Assembly: GCF_025143825.1 (NCBI RefSeq)
Contig: NZ_CP083560.1
Coordinates: forward strand, 186,001 to 250,000
Reading direction: 5' to 3'
DNA: 64,000 nucleotides
Source: Sulfitobacter sp. S223
Lineage (GTDB): Bacteria; Pseudomonadota; Alphaproteobacteria; Rhodobacterales; Rhodobacteraceae
Shown: in pieces, positions 1-9,274 of the stretch
Numbering within the stretch: the first letter of the stretch is position 1
Layout: each line of letters starts with the position of its first letter
Made by a program: the position numbers and the translations under genes
The notes under the pieces: generated by a model
Told to the model about the DNA's origin: nothing
Seen by the model: only the letters and a program-made list of their open reading frames with translations
The model's database searches: none

Positions 1-378
1 TTCGGTGATTACCTTACCAGGCCAGAGACCGGAGGCTTCGACATCTGCGATCGTATCCAGCGCGACGGCTTTTTGATCTTCGTCCACATAATAGATCGCA
101 GAGCGATAGCTCATGCCTATATCGTTGCCCTGCCGGTTTGCGGTGGTGGGGTCATGAATTTGGAAAAACAGTTCCAACAACTCACGATAGCTAATTTGGT
201 CGGGGTCAATGATAACCTCAATCGCTTCCGCGTGGGTGCCGTGGTTGCGGTAGGTCGCGTTGGGCACGTCGCCGCCGGAATAGCCGACGCGTGTGCTTAC
301 CACGCCTTTGCGTTTGCGGATCAGGTCCTGCATACCCCAGAAGCATCCACCTGCCAGTACTGCGCGTTCGTTGCTCAT
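1..378 (-). CDS. msrA: Peptide-methionine (S)-S-oxide reductase MsrA (3' end missing)
   Basis: Reduces the S-epimer of methionine sulfoxide in proteins and free methionine, using a thioredoxin-type donor. The reverse-strand translation starts [19 protein letters not shown]. The catalytic Cys sits in the family motif GGCFWG, followed by the conserved GYSGG and a [10 protein letters not shown] stretch. The ATG at 378 overlaps the msrB stop in an ATGA junction, so the two repair enzymes are translationally coupled. The frame is open to base 1, so the C-terminal resolving-cysteine region lies outside the window. Family identity is very clear; only completeness is unknown. Confidence 0.95.
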   Translation of the reverse strand, partial: MSNERAVLAGGCFWGMQDLIRKRKGVVSTRVGYSGGDVPNATYRNHGTHAEAIEVIIDPDQISYRELLELFFQIHDPTTANRQGNDIGMSYRSAIYYVDEDQKAVALDTIADVEASGLWPGKVITE

Positions 379-824
379 GCTACGTCCTCTACTTGATCAA
401 TGTATTGTCCGTATCCTTCGGCATCCATGTCATCGCGGTGGACAAACCGCAAAGACGCCGAATTGATGCAGTAGCGCAAGCCGCCACGATCCTGTGGTCC
501 ATCGGGGAAAACGTGGCCAAGGTGGCTATCGCCGTATGTGCTGCGCACTTCGGTGCGGACCATTCCAAGGGTGGAATCGCTAAGTTCCTGCACGTTGGCT
601 GGCTCTATGGGCTTGGTAAAGCTGGGCCAGCCGCATCCGCTCTCGTATTTGGCGCCGGATGCAAACAGGGGCTCTCCTGACACGATATCAACGTAAATGC
701 CCGGCTCTTTGTTGTGAAGCAGCTTGCCTGTACCTGGGCGCTCTGTCCCGCTTTGCTGCGTTACATAAAATTCTTCTTCCGACAGAGTCGCTAGGACGTC
801 GGGGTTTTTGGTGTACTCTGGCAT
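375..824 (-). CDS. msrB: Peptide-methionine (R)-S-oxide reductase MsrB
   Basis: Reduces the R-epimer of methionine sulfoxide and so complements MsrA, whose gene follows with a 4-base overlap. The protein has 149 residues, a normal length. The SelR core is visible: SGCGWPSF around residue 63, HLGHVF near 101-106, and the catalytic Cys119 in RYCIN. The two CxxC pairs that bind structural zinc in many MsrB proteins are absent, so this is the zinc-free form; Cys64 is the likely resolving residue. AAGGAG lies just upstream of the ATG at 824. No signal peptide is seen, so it should be cytoplasmic. Confidence 0.96.
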   Translation of the reverse strand: MPEYTKNPDVLATLSEEEFYVTQQSGTERPGTGKLLHNKEPGIYVDIVSGEPLFASGAKYESGCGWPSFTKPIEPANVQELSDSTLGMVRTEVRSTYGDSHLGHVFPDGPQDRGGLRYCINSASLRFVHRDDMDAEGYGQYIDQVEDVA

Positions 825-958
825 GGGATGCTCCTTGCGCTGTTGTTGCTGTATTAGATGGTGCTTTTATTGAAAAATCAAAGGGCCGCATGCATTTGAT
901 GAAACTCATTGTGAACTTCTTTCGTGCCTGGAGCGTATTAGATGTAGGGGGATGTAAA

Positions 959-1477
959 ATGCGGCTGATTTCAGGATTACTTTTCTCCATTTGGATCAGC
1001 GCTGCTGCTGCGGCGCCGCTTGATGCGGTGTTTCCATCTATTGATGGTGGCAACATTGCGCTTAGGGATTTTGCCGGTCGGCCTGTGCTGGTCGTAAACA
1101 CAGCGTCGCAGTGCGGTTTCACCTATCAGTATGACGGCCTTCAAGCGTTGTATAACCGCTATCGTGAGCAAGGGCTGGTTGTTTTGGCCGTTCCTTCAGA
1201 CGACTTCAATCAAGAGCTGGAAAGCGCCGAAGAGGTCAAGGAGTTCTGCGAAATCAACTTTAATCTCACACTGCCAATGACGGACGTCACGCATGTTCGC
1301 GGCGGGCGAGCGCATACGTTCTATAAAGATGTAAAAGCTGAGACCGGATTTACGCCGCGTTGGAACTTTAACAAAGTTCTGATTGGTAAAAACGGTCGGG
1401 TTGTCGAAACATGGGGCTCCAACGCAAAACCTGACAGCGGCGCAATCCCGCGCGCCATTGAAGCATTGCTGAATTAG
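959..1477 (+). CDS. Glutathione peroxidase family protein, probably exported
   Basis: A thiol peroxidase of the GPx family with cysteine in place of selenocysteine; it reduces hydroperoxides. The 172-residue protein begins with a hydrophobic signal-like segment (residues 1-19, ending AAAAAP), which suggests export to the periplasm. Cys52 in the SQCGF motif is the peroxidatic residue, and the RWNF motif (W135, N136) completes the active site. The start at 959 is chosen because GGGGGAT lies just before it; the open frame extends further upstream without a good ribosome site. The stop overlaps the stop of the convergent regulator gene. It lies divergent to msrBA, an oxidative-stress context. Confidence 0.88.
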   Translation: MRLISGLLFSIWISAAAAAPLDAVFPSIDGGNIALRDFAGRPVLVVNTASQCGFTYQYDGLQALYNRYREQGLVVLAVPSDDFNQELESAEEVKEFCEINFNLTLPMTDVTHVRGGRAHTFYKDVKAETGFTPRWNFNKVLIGKNGRVVETWGSNAKPDSGAIPRAIEALLN

Positions 1478-2472
1478 ACTTTCACAGACCTATCTGACCA
1501 AAGCACTTTGCCATCGCTGGCCTCAAGACCCGGTGGAATGCCGTAGTTTGCACGGTAGCTTTTTGAGAAATGTGAAAGCGATTTAAACCCGCAAGCAACG
1601 CAGACATCCGTAACAGAAAGATCCGTTTGGCGGAGCAGGTTCCGCCCTTTTTCAAGCCGGATGCGCAGGTAATGCCGTTTGGGTGAAATGCTCAGATACT
1701 TCGCAAAGAGCCGTTCCAGCTGGCGGGTGGATAGCCCGACAACATCGGCAATCTCATCCGGTGTAAGTGGGTCTTCGATGTTGTTCTCCATCACCCGCAT
1801 GGCCATCAACAGTTTGGGGTTGCGCACTTCCGGTCGGGATTGGAGCGAGGCGCGCTGTGCGTCAGAGTGCAGCCGCGGCACAGTATAGACCATCTGGTCA
1901 GCCACCCAGGTGGCAAGATCGGGGCCATAGTCATCCCGCAACCGGTGAAGCATCATGTCCATAGACGCGGCCCCGCCCGCAGATGTGAAGATGCGCCCGT
2001 CTGCGGAAAAAATGGTATCTTCCATGATGACGTCTGGTAGCATTTCTGCCAGCGCGATTTTGTATTCCCAATGGGTTGTTACGCGTTTGCCGCCGATTAA
2101 TCCCGCTAGGGCGAGGATATATGTCCCCGATGAAAGCGCGCCTATGTCTCCGCCGCGCCGTGCTTCGCGCCGTAACCAGCTAAGGATAGTCTTGGAGCTG
2201 GATTGACCGGCATTTTCGCCCGCGCAGACGATTAACGTCTCGCCGCGCTCAAGCGGGGCAAGTGCGCTGTCGACCGCAACCTTGACGCCATTGTAGGCCT
2301 CTACCGGCGCGCCGGTTTCGGACATGAGCCGCCATCGGTAAAATTTTCGACCGGAAGGATGATGATTGGCAAGCGACAGGGAGTCGAGCGCGCAGGCAAA
2401 CCCCAGCGTGGAAAAGCCGGGGACCAGCAGAAAGGCATATGCCTTGGACGGTGACGTGTCTGTGTCGGTCAT
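1474..2472 (-). CDS. GlxA-type transcriptional regulator (DJ-1/PfpI plus AraC domains)
   Basis: The 332-residue protein has an N-terminal DJ-1/PfpI-like domain (about residues 10-190) and a C-terminal AraC-type double helix-turn-helix (about 225-320; TPDEIADVVGLSTRQLERLF and CGFKSLSHFSKSYRANYG). The DJ-1 nucleophile position reads GALSSGTY, so the usual Cys is absent and the domain is probably a sensor, not an enzyme. Known relatives such as GbdR and CdhR control betaine and carnitine catabolism; the target here is unknown. It lies 64 bases downstream of a DMT exporter gene on the same strand. The start at 2472 (MTDTDTS) is preferred over an upstream extension of low-complexity sequence. Confidence 0.9.
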   Translation of the reverse strand: MTDTDTSPSKAYAFLLVPGFSTLGFACALDSLSLANHHPSGRKFYRWRLMSETGAPVEAYNGVKVAVDSALAPLERGETLIVCAGENAGQSSSKTILSWLRREARRGGDIGALSSGTYILALAGLIGGKRVTTHWEYKIALAEMLPDVIMEDTIFSADGRIFTSAGGAASMDMMLHRLRDDYGPDLATWVADQMVYTVPRLHSDAQRASLQSRPEVRNPKLLMAMRVMENNIEDPLTPDEIADVVGLSTRQLERLFAKYLSISPKRHYLRIRLEKGRNLLRQTDLSVTDVCVACGFKSLSHFSKSYRANYGIPPGLEASDGKVLWSDRSVKV

Positions 2473-2536
2473 AGACAATACGGTAATGCCCAAAAAGCAG
2501 GATTGCTGGGCTTTCTGCGGCGCATCGGTGTCGGAT

Positions 2537-3406
2537 TCAGGCCTTTGTCTGGCGCGATATCTGCACTGCCAGAATGCCGACAGCGATAATGACAACACCC
2601 AAAATATCGCGTGAGCCAATGGCCTCTCCCAGTAAGATGGCTGCGATGGCAACACCAAAGAACGGATTAAGGAAGTGGAAGGTGGCAGCGCGGGTGGCAC
2701 CGATACGTCCTACCAGTTGGAACCAGACCCACGTTGCCATAAGCCCCGGTACAAGACAGGTATAGATAAAGGCCAATCCCAGCGACCAGCTTGGATTTAC
2801 CTGCGGTGTTTCAAACAGCAGTGTTGCGATGCTGAGGGTGGCAAAGCCCACAAGCATTTGTAGACCTACCACCATCAGCAGGTTTCCCCCTGTGGACGCG
2901 CCCCGCACGGTGAGGGTGGCGATGGTCAGTGCCAGTACCCCGACAATGCAGATCGCAACGCTGGCCAGATCGGCCCCTTGAGTGATCCTGCTGCCCATAA
3001 TAAGCGCAACACCGGCCAGACCTGCCACCAGACCGGCAATGCCCAACGGTCCGAGCCGATCCCCCATGAAGACCCAAGCGGCCAAAGCGACCATCAGCGG
3101 CATCGTAGAGGCGATAATGGCAGCGAATGATGCTTCTATCGTTTGCATGGCGATAAAGAAAAGCCCGAGATAGACAGCATTCTGTAAAATGCCAAAGATG
3201 ATCGTTGCGCGCCATTGCGCGCGCGTAAGGTGCCAGTTTTGGCCCAGCGCCCGCGCAATAACGACACCAATCAATCCAGAGACGAGATATCGCATGGAAA
3301 GCGCAAACAGGGGCGAAGCGTCGGCCACAATGATGCGGGCTGACGTGAAGGCAGAAGACCACATAAGCGCAAAAGCAAGGCCAAGTCCGATTGCGCGTAG
3401 TTCCAT
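2537..3406 (-). CDS. DMT/EamA-family transporter
   Basis: A 289-residue inner-membrane protein with about ten hydrophobic segments in two EamA-like halves, typical of the drug/metabolite transporter superfamily (RhaT/YdcZ/YedA-like). The substrate cannot be read from the sequence; relatives export amino acids or metabolites. It precedes the GlxA-type regulator on the same strand, so the regulator may control it or be co-transcribed with it. Another EamA protein of different sequence is encoded at 34546-35523. Confidence 0.9.
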   Translation of the reverse strand: MELRAIGLGLAFALMWSSAFTSARIIVADASPLFALSMRYLVSGLIGVVIARALGQNWHLTRAQWRATIIFGILQNAVYLGLFFIAMQTIEASFAAIIASTMPLMVALAAWVFMGDRLGPLGIAGLVAGLAGVALIMGSRITQGADLASVAICIVGVLALTIATLTVRGASTGGNLLMVVGLQMLVGFATLSIATLLFETPQVNPSWSLGLAFIYTCLVPGLMATWVWFQLVGRIGATRAATFHFLNPFFGVAIAAILLGEAIGSRDILGVVIIAVGILAVQISRQTKA

Positions 3407-3473
3407 GGGCTTAGTCCTGTGATTGCGTGTTCAGCCCGACAATCGGGCAGAAGCAGGCAAAGCACAACCGCGC

Positions 3474-4568
3474 TTACTGCGCTTCAAACATCAAAGTAAG
3501 TTCGGCACCGCTTTCGGTGAGATTCTGGTTCAGCGTACCGCCTAGATTCGATGCAGCAGCAGCAACGATTTTGTTGCCAATTCCACTGACGCGGTTGGGA
3601 TCGGGGGGCGGTGCGGCAGAGCCGAGGCCATTGTCGGCAGCGTGCAGAATCAGCATCCCATCGTCAGTTTCGTTCAATGAGATTTTCACCGTGCCTTCAG
3701 CGCCATCCGGATAGCCGTATTTGATCGTGTTGGCGACAAACTCTGACAGAATGACGCCGAGGTCTGTGGCGAAATTGAATGGCAAGGAGATGTCCGCAAC
3801 CTGCAGGGACAGTGTGATGTTTTCGGGCGTGGTCTCGCGAAGGCTTGCGATCATATCTTCAAGATATCCGGGCATGCCTACATTTCCACGCGTGCTGGAT
3901 CGTTGGAGATGTTCATGCAGAGCCGACATGCCGTCAATACGGCGGCGGACGGCATCAAGCGCTTCGCGCGCGGTGTCATCGTTTACAGCGCGCGTATAGA
4001 TCCGCACAAGAGAAGAGGTCGCCTGGAGCGAGTTTTTGATCCGGTGATCCATCTCGGCGCGCAGGGTTTGTTCGTTCTGAAGGGCGCGACGTAGATCCAA
4101 CTGGTGCATTACCTGACGTGAAAGAACCCTCAGCGTTTCCCGCTGAAGCTCATTCAATTCGCGTGGTTCATTTCCTAGAACACATAAGGTTCCCAGCGGC
4201 AGCCCGGAATCAGTAACCAACGGCGCACCCGCGTAAAACCGCAACCCCGGATTATCCTGACACAGCGGGTTGTCTGCCATACGTGGATCGTCCAGCGTGT
4301 CGGGGATTTCTACGAACCCGTCCTCAAGAATGATATGTGAACAGATCGACGTCTCAAGCGGTGTCTCACGGGCATTAAGACCTACTTCGGCTTTGAACCA
4401 CTGACGGTCATTGTCGATCAGGTTTACGACGGAAATCGGGGTCTCGCAGATACGGGCTGCAAGGGCGACAATCTCGTCAAAGTCGCTTTCGCGCGGGGTG
4501 TCGAGGATGCCGTAGCTACGCAGCGCCGCGATGCGCTTTTCATTTTCGGGATGTGATGCCGCTCTCAT
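3474..4568 (-). CDS. GAF-domain sensor histidine kinase, HisKA_2/HWE type
   Basis: A 364-residue soluble kinase. Residues about 15-155 form a GAF domain (ETPISVVNLID, SICSHIIL, YAGAPL, LGTLCVLG). The phospho-acceptor region follows as EMDHRIKNSLQ, the H-R-x-K-N signature of the HisKA_2/HWE class, and a C-terminal ATPase domain carries an N box (SEFVANTIKYG) and a DNGLG box. No response regulator is adjacent. In alphaproteobacteria kinases of this class often act in the general stress response, but that is only inference here. The start at 4568 has GGAGA upstream. Confidence 0.9.
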   Translation of the reverse strand: MRAASHPENEKRIAALRSYGILDTPRESDFDEIVALAARICETPISVVNLIDNDRQWFKAEVGLNARETPLETSICSHIILEDGFVEIPDTLDDPRMADNPLCQDNPGLRFYAGAPLVTDSGLPLGTLCVLGNEPRELNELQRETLRVLSRQVMHQLDLRRALQNEQTLRAEMDHRIKNSLQATSSLVRIYTRAVNDDTAREALDAVRRRIDGMSALHEHLQRSSTRGNVGMPGYLEDMIASLRETTPENITLSLQVADISLPFNFATDLGVILSEFVANTIKYGYPDGAEGTVKISLNETDDGMLILHAADNGLGSAAPPPDPNRVSGIGNKIVAAAASNLGGTLNQNLTESGAELTLMFEAQ

Positions 4569-4654
4569 TGCAGTCTCCGGGTGACAGCGCGAAGGCTGGT
4601 CGTGAACGTGATTCTGCGCTGTTTCAAGCAGACTCTGGTAAAATAGTTTATGTT

Positions 4655-4695
4655 GCAAAAAAGAAAAGGGGGCAGCCAAACAGGCGTCCCCCTTT
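4655..4695 (-). terminator. Rho-independent terminator of the HU-type gene
   Basis: AAAGGGGG at 4665-4672 pairs with CCCCCTTT at 4688-4695 around a 15-base loop. Read on the minus strand, the stem is followed by a TTTTCTTTTTT run. It sits 23 bases after the stop of the HU-family gene and before the next minus-strand gene. Confidence 0.88.
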
Positions 4696-4718
4696 AATAA
4701 AAAACAGCTGTTGCTGTC

Positions 4719-5009
4719 TTAGCCGTTTACGCTGTCTTTCAGCGCTTTTGCGATTGTCATCTTAACAACCTTGTCGGCTTCTTTTTTGAACTGTTCGCCT
4801 GTCGCAGGGTTGCGAACCATACGCTCGGGGCGCTCACGGCAGTAAATTTTGCCAACGCCAGGCAGTGTCACAGCGCCACCGCCGGAAACTTCTTTGGTGA
4901 TCAGCGCGCACACTGCGTCCAGAGCCGCGCTTGCGTTTTTCTTGTCGGTGCCCATTTCTTCTGCCAGTGCGGCTACGAGTTGGGTCTTTGTCATTGGTTT
5001 GGTCGCCAT
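4719..5009 (-). CDS. HU-family DNA-binding protein
   Basis: A 96-residue nucleoid protein of the HU/IHF fold that bends DNA non-specifically as a dimer. It shows the N-terminal helical dimerisation region, GGGAVTLPGVGKI near residues 46-58, and a basic beta-arm region with RNPATGEQ. The arm is slightly divergent (CRERPERMVRNPATG). The start at 5009 (MATKPMTKTQL) has GAGGAG directly upstream; the open frame runs further but carries no protein-like sequence. It is monocistronic: it has its own terminator, and 136 bases separate it from the amn gene upstream. Confidence 0.94.
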   Translation of the reverse strand: MATKPMTKTQLVAALAEEMGTDKKNASAALDAVCALITKEVSGGGAVTLPGVGKIYCRERPERMVRNPATGEQFKKEADKVVKMTIAKALKDSVNG

Positions 5010-5145
5010 TTTATTCTCCTCGGCTGCCCGAATGTTGGGCCTCATGCGCGGAATGTAACGGTATGTAGTCGGCAAACACAACGAATAGTGGCAACATTTC
5101 CTGCGAAATATCAGGTTTTTTGTGCTTTTTCCGTTGCTGAAAGGG

Positions 5146-6615
5146 TCAGAGGAAGGCGGTTTCGTCAAACGACCGCAATTTTCGACTATGAATCCGCTCC
5201 AGAGGCATGCCTCGAAGCTGTTCCATGGCGCGAATACCAATCATCAAATGGCGTGAAACTTGTGATTTGTAGAAATCTGATGCCATGCCCGGCAGCTTGA
5301 GCTCCCCGTGCAGAGGTTTGTCTGAGACACACAGAAGCGTGCCGTAAGGGACGCGGAACCTGTAGCCATTGGCGGCGATGGTCGCACTTTCCATATCCAG
5401 CGCGATGGCGCGTGATTGGCTGAGGCGCTGCACAGGGCCGGACTGGTCGCGTAGCTCCCAGTTGCGGTTATCGATGGTAGCAACGGTACCAGTGCGCATG
5501 ACCCGCTTCAGCTCATACCCCTCCAGCTGGGTCACCTGTGCCACGGCGCTTTCCAGTGCGATCTGTATCTCGGCCAATGCGGGGATCGGAATCCAGACAG
5601 GCAGGTCGTCATCCAGCACGTGGTCTTCGCGCAGATACGCATGGGCGAGGACGAAATCACCCAGCTCCTGTGTGTTGCGTAGTCCGGCGCAGTGACCAAC
5701 CATCAGCCAGGCATGAGGGCGCAGCACGGCTATATGATCGGTGGCGGTCTTTGCGTTTGAAGGGCCCACACCGATGTTGACGAGAGTGATGCCAGAACCA
5801 TCTGCACGCTTGAGGTGATACGTGGGCATTTGTGGCAGTTTCGCAGAGGCCAAGATCGGCGCATCCGGATCGGTGATCTCCTGATTGCCTGTAGAGACGA
5901 AGGAGGTATAGCCGCTGTTTGGATCACGTAGCTGCAGACGGGCGTATTCTTCGAATTCGCTTACGTAGAACTGATAGTTGGTGAACAGGACGTGACATTG
6001 GAAGTGATCGGGGTCCGTGGCAGTATAATGCGCCAGTCGCGCCAGCGAGTAGTCAACGCGCTGAGCCGTAAAAGGTGCCAGCGGCCCTACGCCATCGGTA
6101 GGCGCATAGGTGCCGTTCACAATGTCATCATTGGTTGTGCTAAGATCCGGCACATCAAACACATCGCGTAGGGTGAAATCTGCGGCACCTTGTTGTGGAA
6201 CGGTGATCCCTGAATCACTTGCCATCGCAAAATGCACGGGAATTGGCGTTTCCGAAGGGCCGATATAAACAGGTTGTCCGTGATTTTTGATCAGGAGGCC
6301 GACCTGCTGGATCAGGTAGTTCCGGAACAGATCCGGACGCGTGATCGTCGAAGCATATGTACCGGGCGCGGAAACGTGACCAAAGCTTAGACGTGTGTCC
6401 ACCTGCGCATAGGAAGACGTTGTAAAGCGCACCTCGGGGTAGAATGCCCGTATGCGGGAATCAGGCGCTTCTTTGGCCATAGCTGCGGTGAAATGGGTGC
6501 GCAGAAATTCGACTGCCTCGGTATATAGACTGGTTAGCCTGTCAACGGCGGCGGTTGCATCGGTAAAGGCTTCGGCGGAGGGCGCATCAGGGATCAGGAT
6601 TTGGTGGTGCTGCAT
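5146..6615 (-). CDS. amn: AMP nucleosidase
   Basis: Hydrolyses AMP to adenine and ribose 5-phosphate. The 489-residue length matches the family. It carries the N-terminal AMP nucleosidase domain followed by a nucleoside-phosphorylase-like catalytic domain (LVNIGVGPSNAKT, HCAGLRN, and a nucleoside-binding stretch with DMESATIAANGYRF). It is the last gene of a minus-strand run whose first gene is adenine deaminase. Together they would convert AMP to adenine and then to hypoxanthine. Only 11 bases separate it from the preceding unknown gene. Confidence 0.95.
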   Translation of the reverse strand: MQHHQILIPDAPSAEAFTDATAAVDRLTSLYTEAVEFLRTHFTAAMAKEAPDSRIRAFYPEVRFTTSSYAQVDTRLSFGHVSAPGTYASTITRPDLFRNYLIQQVGLLIKNHGQPVYIGPSETPIPVHFAMASDSGITVPQQGAADFTLRDVFDVPDLSTTNDDIVNGTYAPTDGVGPLAPFTAQRVDYSLARLAHYTATDPDHFQCHVLFTNYQFYVSEFEEYARLQLRDPNSGYTSFVSTGNQEITDPDAPILASAKLPQMPTYHLKRADGSGITLVNIGVGPSNAKTATDHIAVLRPHAWLMVGHCAGLRNTQELGDFVLAHAYLREDHVLDDDLPVWIPIPALAEIQIALESAVAQVTQLEGYELKRVMRTGTVATIDNRNWELRDQSGPVQRLSQSRAIALDMESATIAANGYRFRVPYGTLLCVSDKPLHGELKLPGMASDFYKSQVSRHLMIGIRAMEQLRGMPLERIHSRKLRSFDETAFL

Positions 6616-6626
6616 GTCACTGCTTT

Positions 6627-7433
6627 CTAGTCTTTACTTTGGAAGAGGGAGCCGATTTTGCCCATGATTATGTCTGTACTGTCAGTGTCTTTAATATCAA
6701 GCGCTTCGACCGTGCACATCAACTCCATCTCATAGGCAAGATCTGCGTCGGTCGGTTCCGGTGTGGCGGCCGCAATCCAGCGTGCAAAAGGATCGGTTGC
6801 GTCAGTGTCACCGTACTGTGCGAAATCGTTGATCCCCAGATCGCTGGCCCTCGCCGGAATATCAAGATCGAAGCGTTGTTTCAGAAAAGCTTGAAACGCC
6901 TGTGGGGCCGCTGGCTGGTCGTCAGGCCCCAGCGCAGTGCGGTCAGTAATTCCGTGATGCTCAAGAATAGCCTCAGCAGGGGTAACATCCGTTCGCTCCA
7001 GCGCGCCTGGTTCGGGGTAGCCCATGGCGAGGAATTGCAAAAGCACCAGCGGATCATCTGTAATGACGCCAAGGCTGTCGTGGCCGATGTGCACAAACCG
7101 GAGTGTGCCTGCGTCGTCGCGCCATATCGCAACGCGCCCGCCATCGCCCGAGGTTTCGCCAATTTCAGCGATACGGGCGTCAATGGCGGGGTCGGGCGCG
7201 GCCCAGTGACCAGTGTAGGGCAGCGTTGTGCCGCCAAAGATAACATGGCTGCTGACCGGATGGTTCAGCAGTTCTGGTGGGTAGATCGACAGCCAGTGGT
7301 CCTCTGGCTGTCCAGTCCCGCGTATGTTGTGCCAGCCTTGATCTTCAAGCCAGTCGAATGCTTCAATCAGCGCACCCGGCAGCGTGATGCCATCCGGCAT
7401 CAAGGCAGCAAGGTTTTGCGCGAAGGATTTCAT
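6627..7433 (-). CDS. Protein of unknown function between ade and amn
   Basis: A 268-residue acidic protein that I do not recognise with confidence. The middle part (SGDGGRVAIWRDDAG, then FVHIGHDSLGVITDDPLVLLQFLAMGYPEPG) resembles the glycine-rich core and FLalg tail of SMI1/KNR4 (SUKH) domains, but this is a weak visual match. There is no signal peptide or membrane segment. Its start codon overlaps the adenine deaminase stop (ATGA) and AMP nucleosidase follows after 11 bases, so it is firmly embedded in a purine-salvage operon. It could be a regulatory or binding subunit; no function is claimed. Confidence 0.8.
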   Translation of the reverse strand: MKSFAQNLAALMPDGITLPGALIEAFDWLEDQGWHNIRGTGQPEDHWLSIYPPELLNHPVSSHVIFGGTTLPYTGHWAAPDPAIDARIAEIGETSGDGGRVAIWRDDAGTLRFVHIGHDSLGVITDDPLVLLQFLAMGYPEPGALERTDVTPAEAILEHHGITDRTALGPDDQPAAPQAFQAFLKQRFDLDIPARASDLGINDFAQYGDTDATDPFARWIAAATPEPTDADLAYEMELMCTVEALDIKDTDSTDIIMGKIGSLFQSKD

Positions 7434-9226
7434 GAAACGATGACGTCCATAAATTCAAAGCTCCGCACATCGACAAGGCCTAGATCGGAAATCCGCAACT
7501 CTGGTATCACGACAAGCGCCAACAGCGAATGCTGCATGTAAGCATTATTGAGCGTGCAGCCGCAGTCCCGCATTGCCTGCATCATCTCATCGGTTTTTGC
7601 AGCAACTTCTGCAGCCGGGCTGTCTGACATTAGCCCGGCAATTGGCAGATCGATGGTGGCCAGTTCTACGCCATCCTTGAAAATCGTAATGCCGCCGCCA
7701 AGGGCACGCAGGTGATTTGCTGCCAGCGCCATTTGTTCAGTATCTGTGCCGACAACGATCATATGATGACTGTCATGTGCGACGGTGGAAGCCATGGCCA
7801 TGTGGCCAGTATACCCAAACCCCGACACAAGCGCATTGACGACGCCACCTGTCGCGCGGTGCCGCTCTACCAGCGCAATTTGGGCCACATCGCCATGCGC
7901 GGTTACGCGGCCTTCGGTTACCGGAAGTTCGAATTGAAGGGCGCGGGTGGGGGCCTGATTTTCCACCACGCCTATTACATTTGCAGTCACTGCATTGGCA
8001 CCTGCAGGTGCGCTGATTGTAAAGTCATCTGCATTCAGGTCACGCGCCATATTGACGGTCTGCCGTGCGTGTTTCGGCCAGTTGTAGTGTGGGCAATCCA
8101 CAAGGCAGACACCATCCTGTGCCACCACCTGACCACGGGCAATAACAGTCTCTATCGGGAGGGTTTTAAGGTCAGAGCTGAGGATCACATCGGCGCGGCG
8201 GCCGGGGGTGAGCGACCCGATATCGCGCTCTAGTCCGAAATGAGTGGCAGTGTTGATTGTCGCCATTTGGATCGCAACCAACGGATCACAGCCGCAATCG
8301 ATCGCATGGCGAACTGCACGATTCATATGACCATCATTGACCAGCGTCCCTGAGTGGCAATCATCCGTGCACAGGATCATGTTGCGCGGGTCAAGGCCCT
8401 GCTCGGTTATCGCGGTAATCTGGCTTTCTACGTCATACCAAGCAGAACCTAGACGGATCATAGAACGCATCCCCTGCCGCATCCGCGCAATCGCGTCCGC
8501 CTCGCAGGTGCCTTCATGGTCGTCAGCAGGCCCACCAGCCACATAAGCGGCAAAGGCAGATCCTAGATCAGGTGACGCATAGTGCCCCCCGACAGTCTTG
8601 CCCGCCCGTTGGGTGGCGGCAATCTCTGCCAGCATTTGCGGATCGGCATTGGAGACACCGGGGAAGTTCATCATTTCCCCCAGACCGATGATGCCGGGCC
8701 AAGCCATCGCTTCTGCCACATCCTCGGCACTGATTTCAAAACCGGTGGTTTCCATGCCCGGTGCCGAAGGTGCGCAGGACGGCATCTGCGTGAAAATGTT
8801 GACGGGCTGCATCAAAGCTTCGTCGTGCATCATGCGCACGCCTTCCAAACCCAAAACGTTGGCGATCTCATGAGGATCGGTGAACATTGAGGTCGTCCCG
8901 TGTGGGATCACTGCGCGCGCGAACTCTGCGGGGGTAAGCATGCCGGATTCGATGTGCATGTGTCCGTCGCAAAGGCCAGGAATCATATAGCGCCCCTGCG
9001 CTTCGATTATCCGGGTGTTCGGACCGCGACAATGTTCAGCTGAAGAGCCGACAAAGGCGATGCGGCCCTGTACAATTGCGATGTCGTGATTTGGCAGCGC
9101 TTCGCGGGTGTGGACGTTCACCCAAATACCACCTGTGATGATCGTGTCAGCATGCGCGCGACCTGCTGCGACGTTGACCAGATCTGCGGCCACATCGGGC
9201 CATGAAGGAAATATTGCTTGTGTCAT
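7430..9226 (-). CDS. ade: Adenine deaminase
   Basis: Deaminates adenine to hypoxanthine and ammonia. The 598-residue protein belongs to the amidohydrolase-type adenine deaminases (AdeC/YerA group). The metal motif reads DGHMHIESGML, followed by HGTTSMFTDPHEIANVLG. Later come DDCHSGTLVNDGHM and the C-terminal domain with GFGYTGHMAMASTVAHDSHH. ATG at 9226 is taken as the start; a GTG at 9241 is possible and would add five residues. Only 48 bases separate this start from the divergent VOC gene, so both promoters share a very short region. First gene of the ade-unknown-amn operon. Confidence 0.95.
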   Translation of the reverse strand: MTQAIFPSWPDVAADLVNVAAGRAHADTIITGGIWVNVHTREALPNHDIAIVQGRIAFVGSSAEHCRGPNTRIIEAQGRYMIPGLCDGHMHIESGMLTPAEFARAVIPHGTTSMFTDPHEIANVLGLEGVRMMHDEALMQPVNIFTQMPSCAPSAPGMETTGFEISAEDVAEAMAWPGIIGLGEMMNFPGVSNADPQMLAEIAATQRAGKTVGGHYASPDLGSAFAAYVAGGPADDHEGTCEADAIARMRQGMRSMIRLGSAWYDVESQITAITEQGLDPRNMILCTDDCHSGTLVNDGHMNRAVRHAIDCGCDPLVAIQMATINTATHFGLERDIGSLTPGRRADVILSSDLKTLPIETVIARGQVVAQDGVCLVDCPHYNWPKHARQTVNMARDLNADDFTISAPAGANAVTANVIGVVENQAPTRALQFELPVTEGRVTAHGDVAQIALVERHRATGGVVNALVSGFGYTGHMAMASTVAHDSHHMIVVGTDTEQMALAANHLRALGGGITIFKDGVELATIDLPIAGLMSDSPAAEVAAKTDEMMQAMRDCGCTLNNAYMQHSLLALVVIPELRISDLGLVDVRSFEFMDVIVS

Positions 9227-9274
9227 GTCGCAATCTTTCACAGGGTCGGGGCGGGTTCAAGCGGGAGTGGCTAG

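Noticed and set aside
6639-7541. 300-residue plus-strand open frame
   Set aside because: It is antisense to the unknown gene of the ade-amn operon, which has matching overlaps with its neighbours; the plus frame has no ribosome site.
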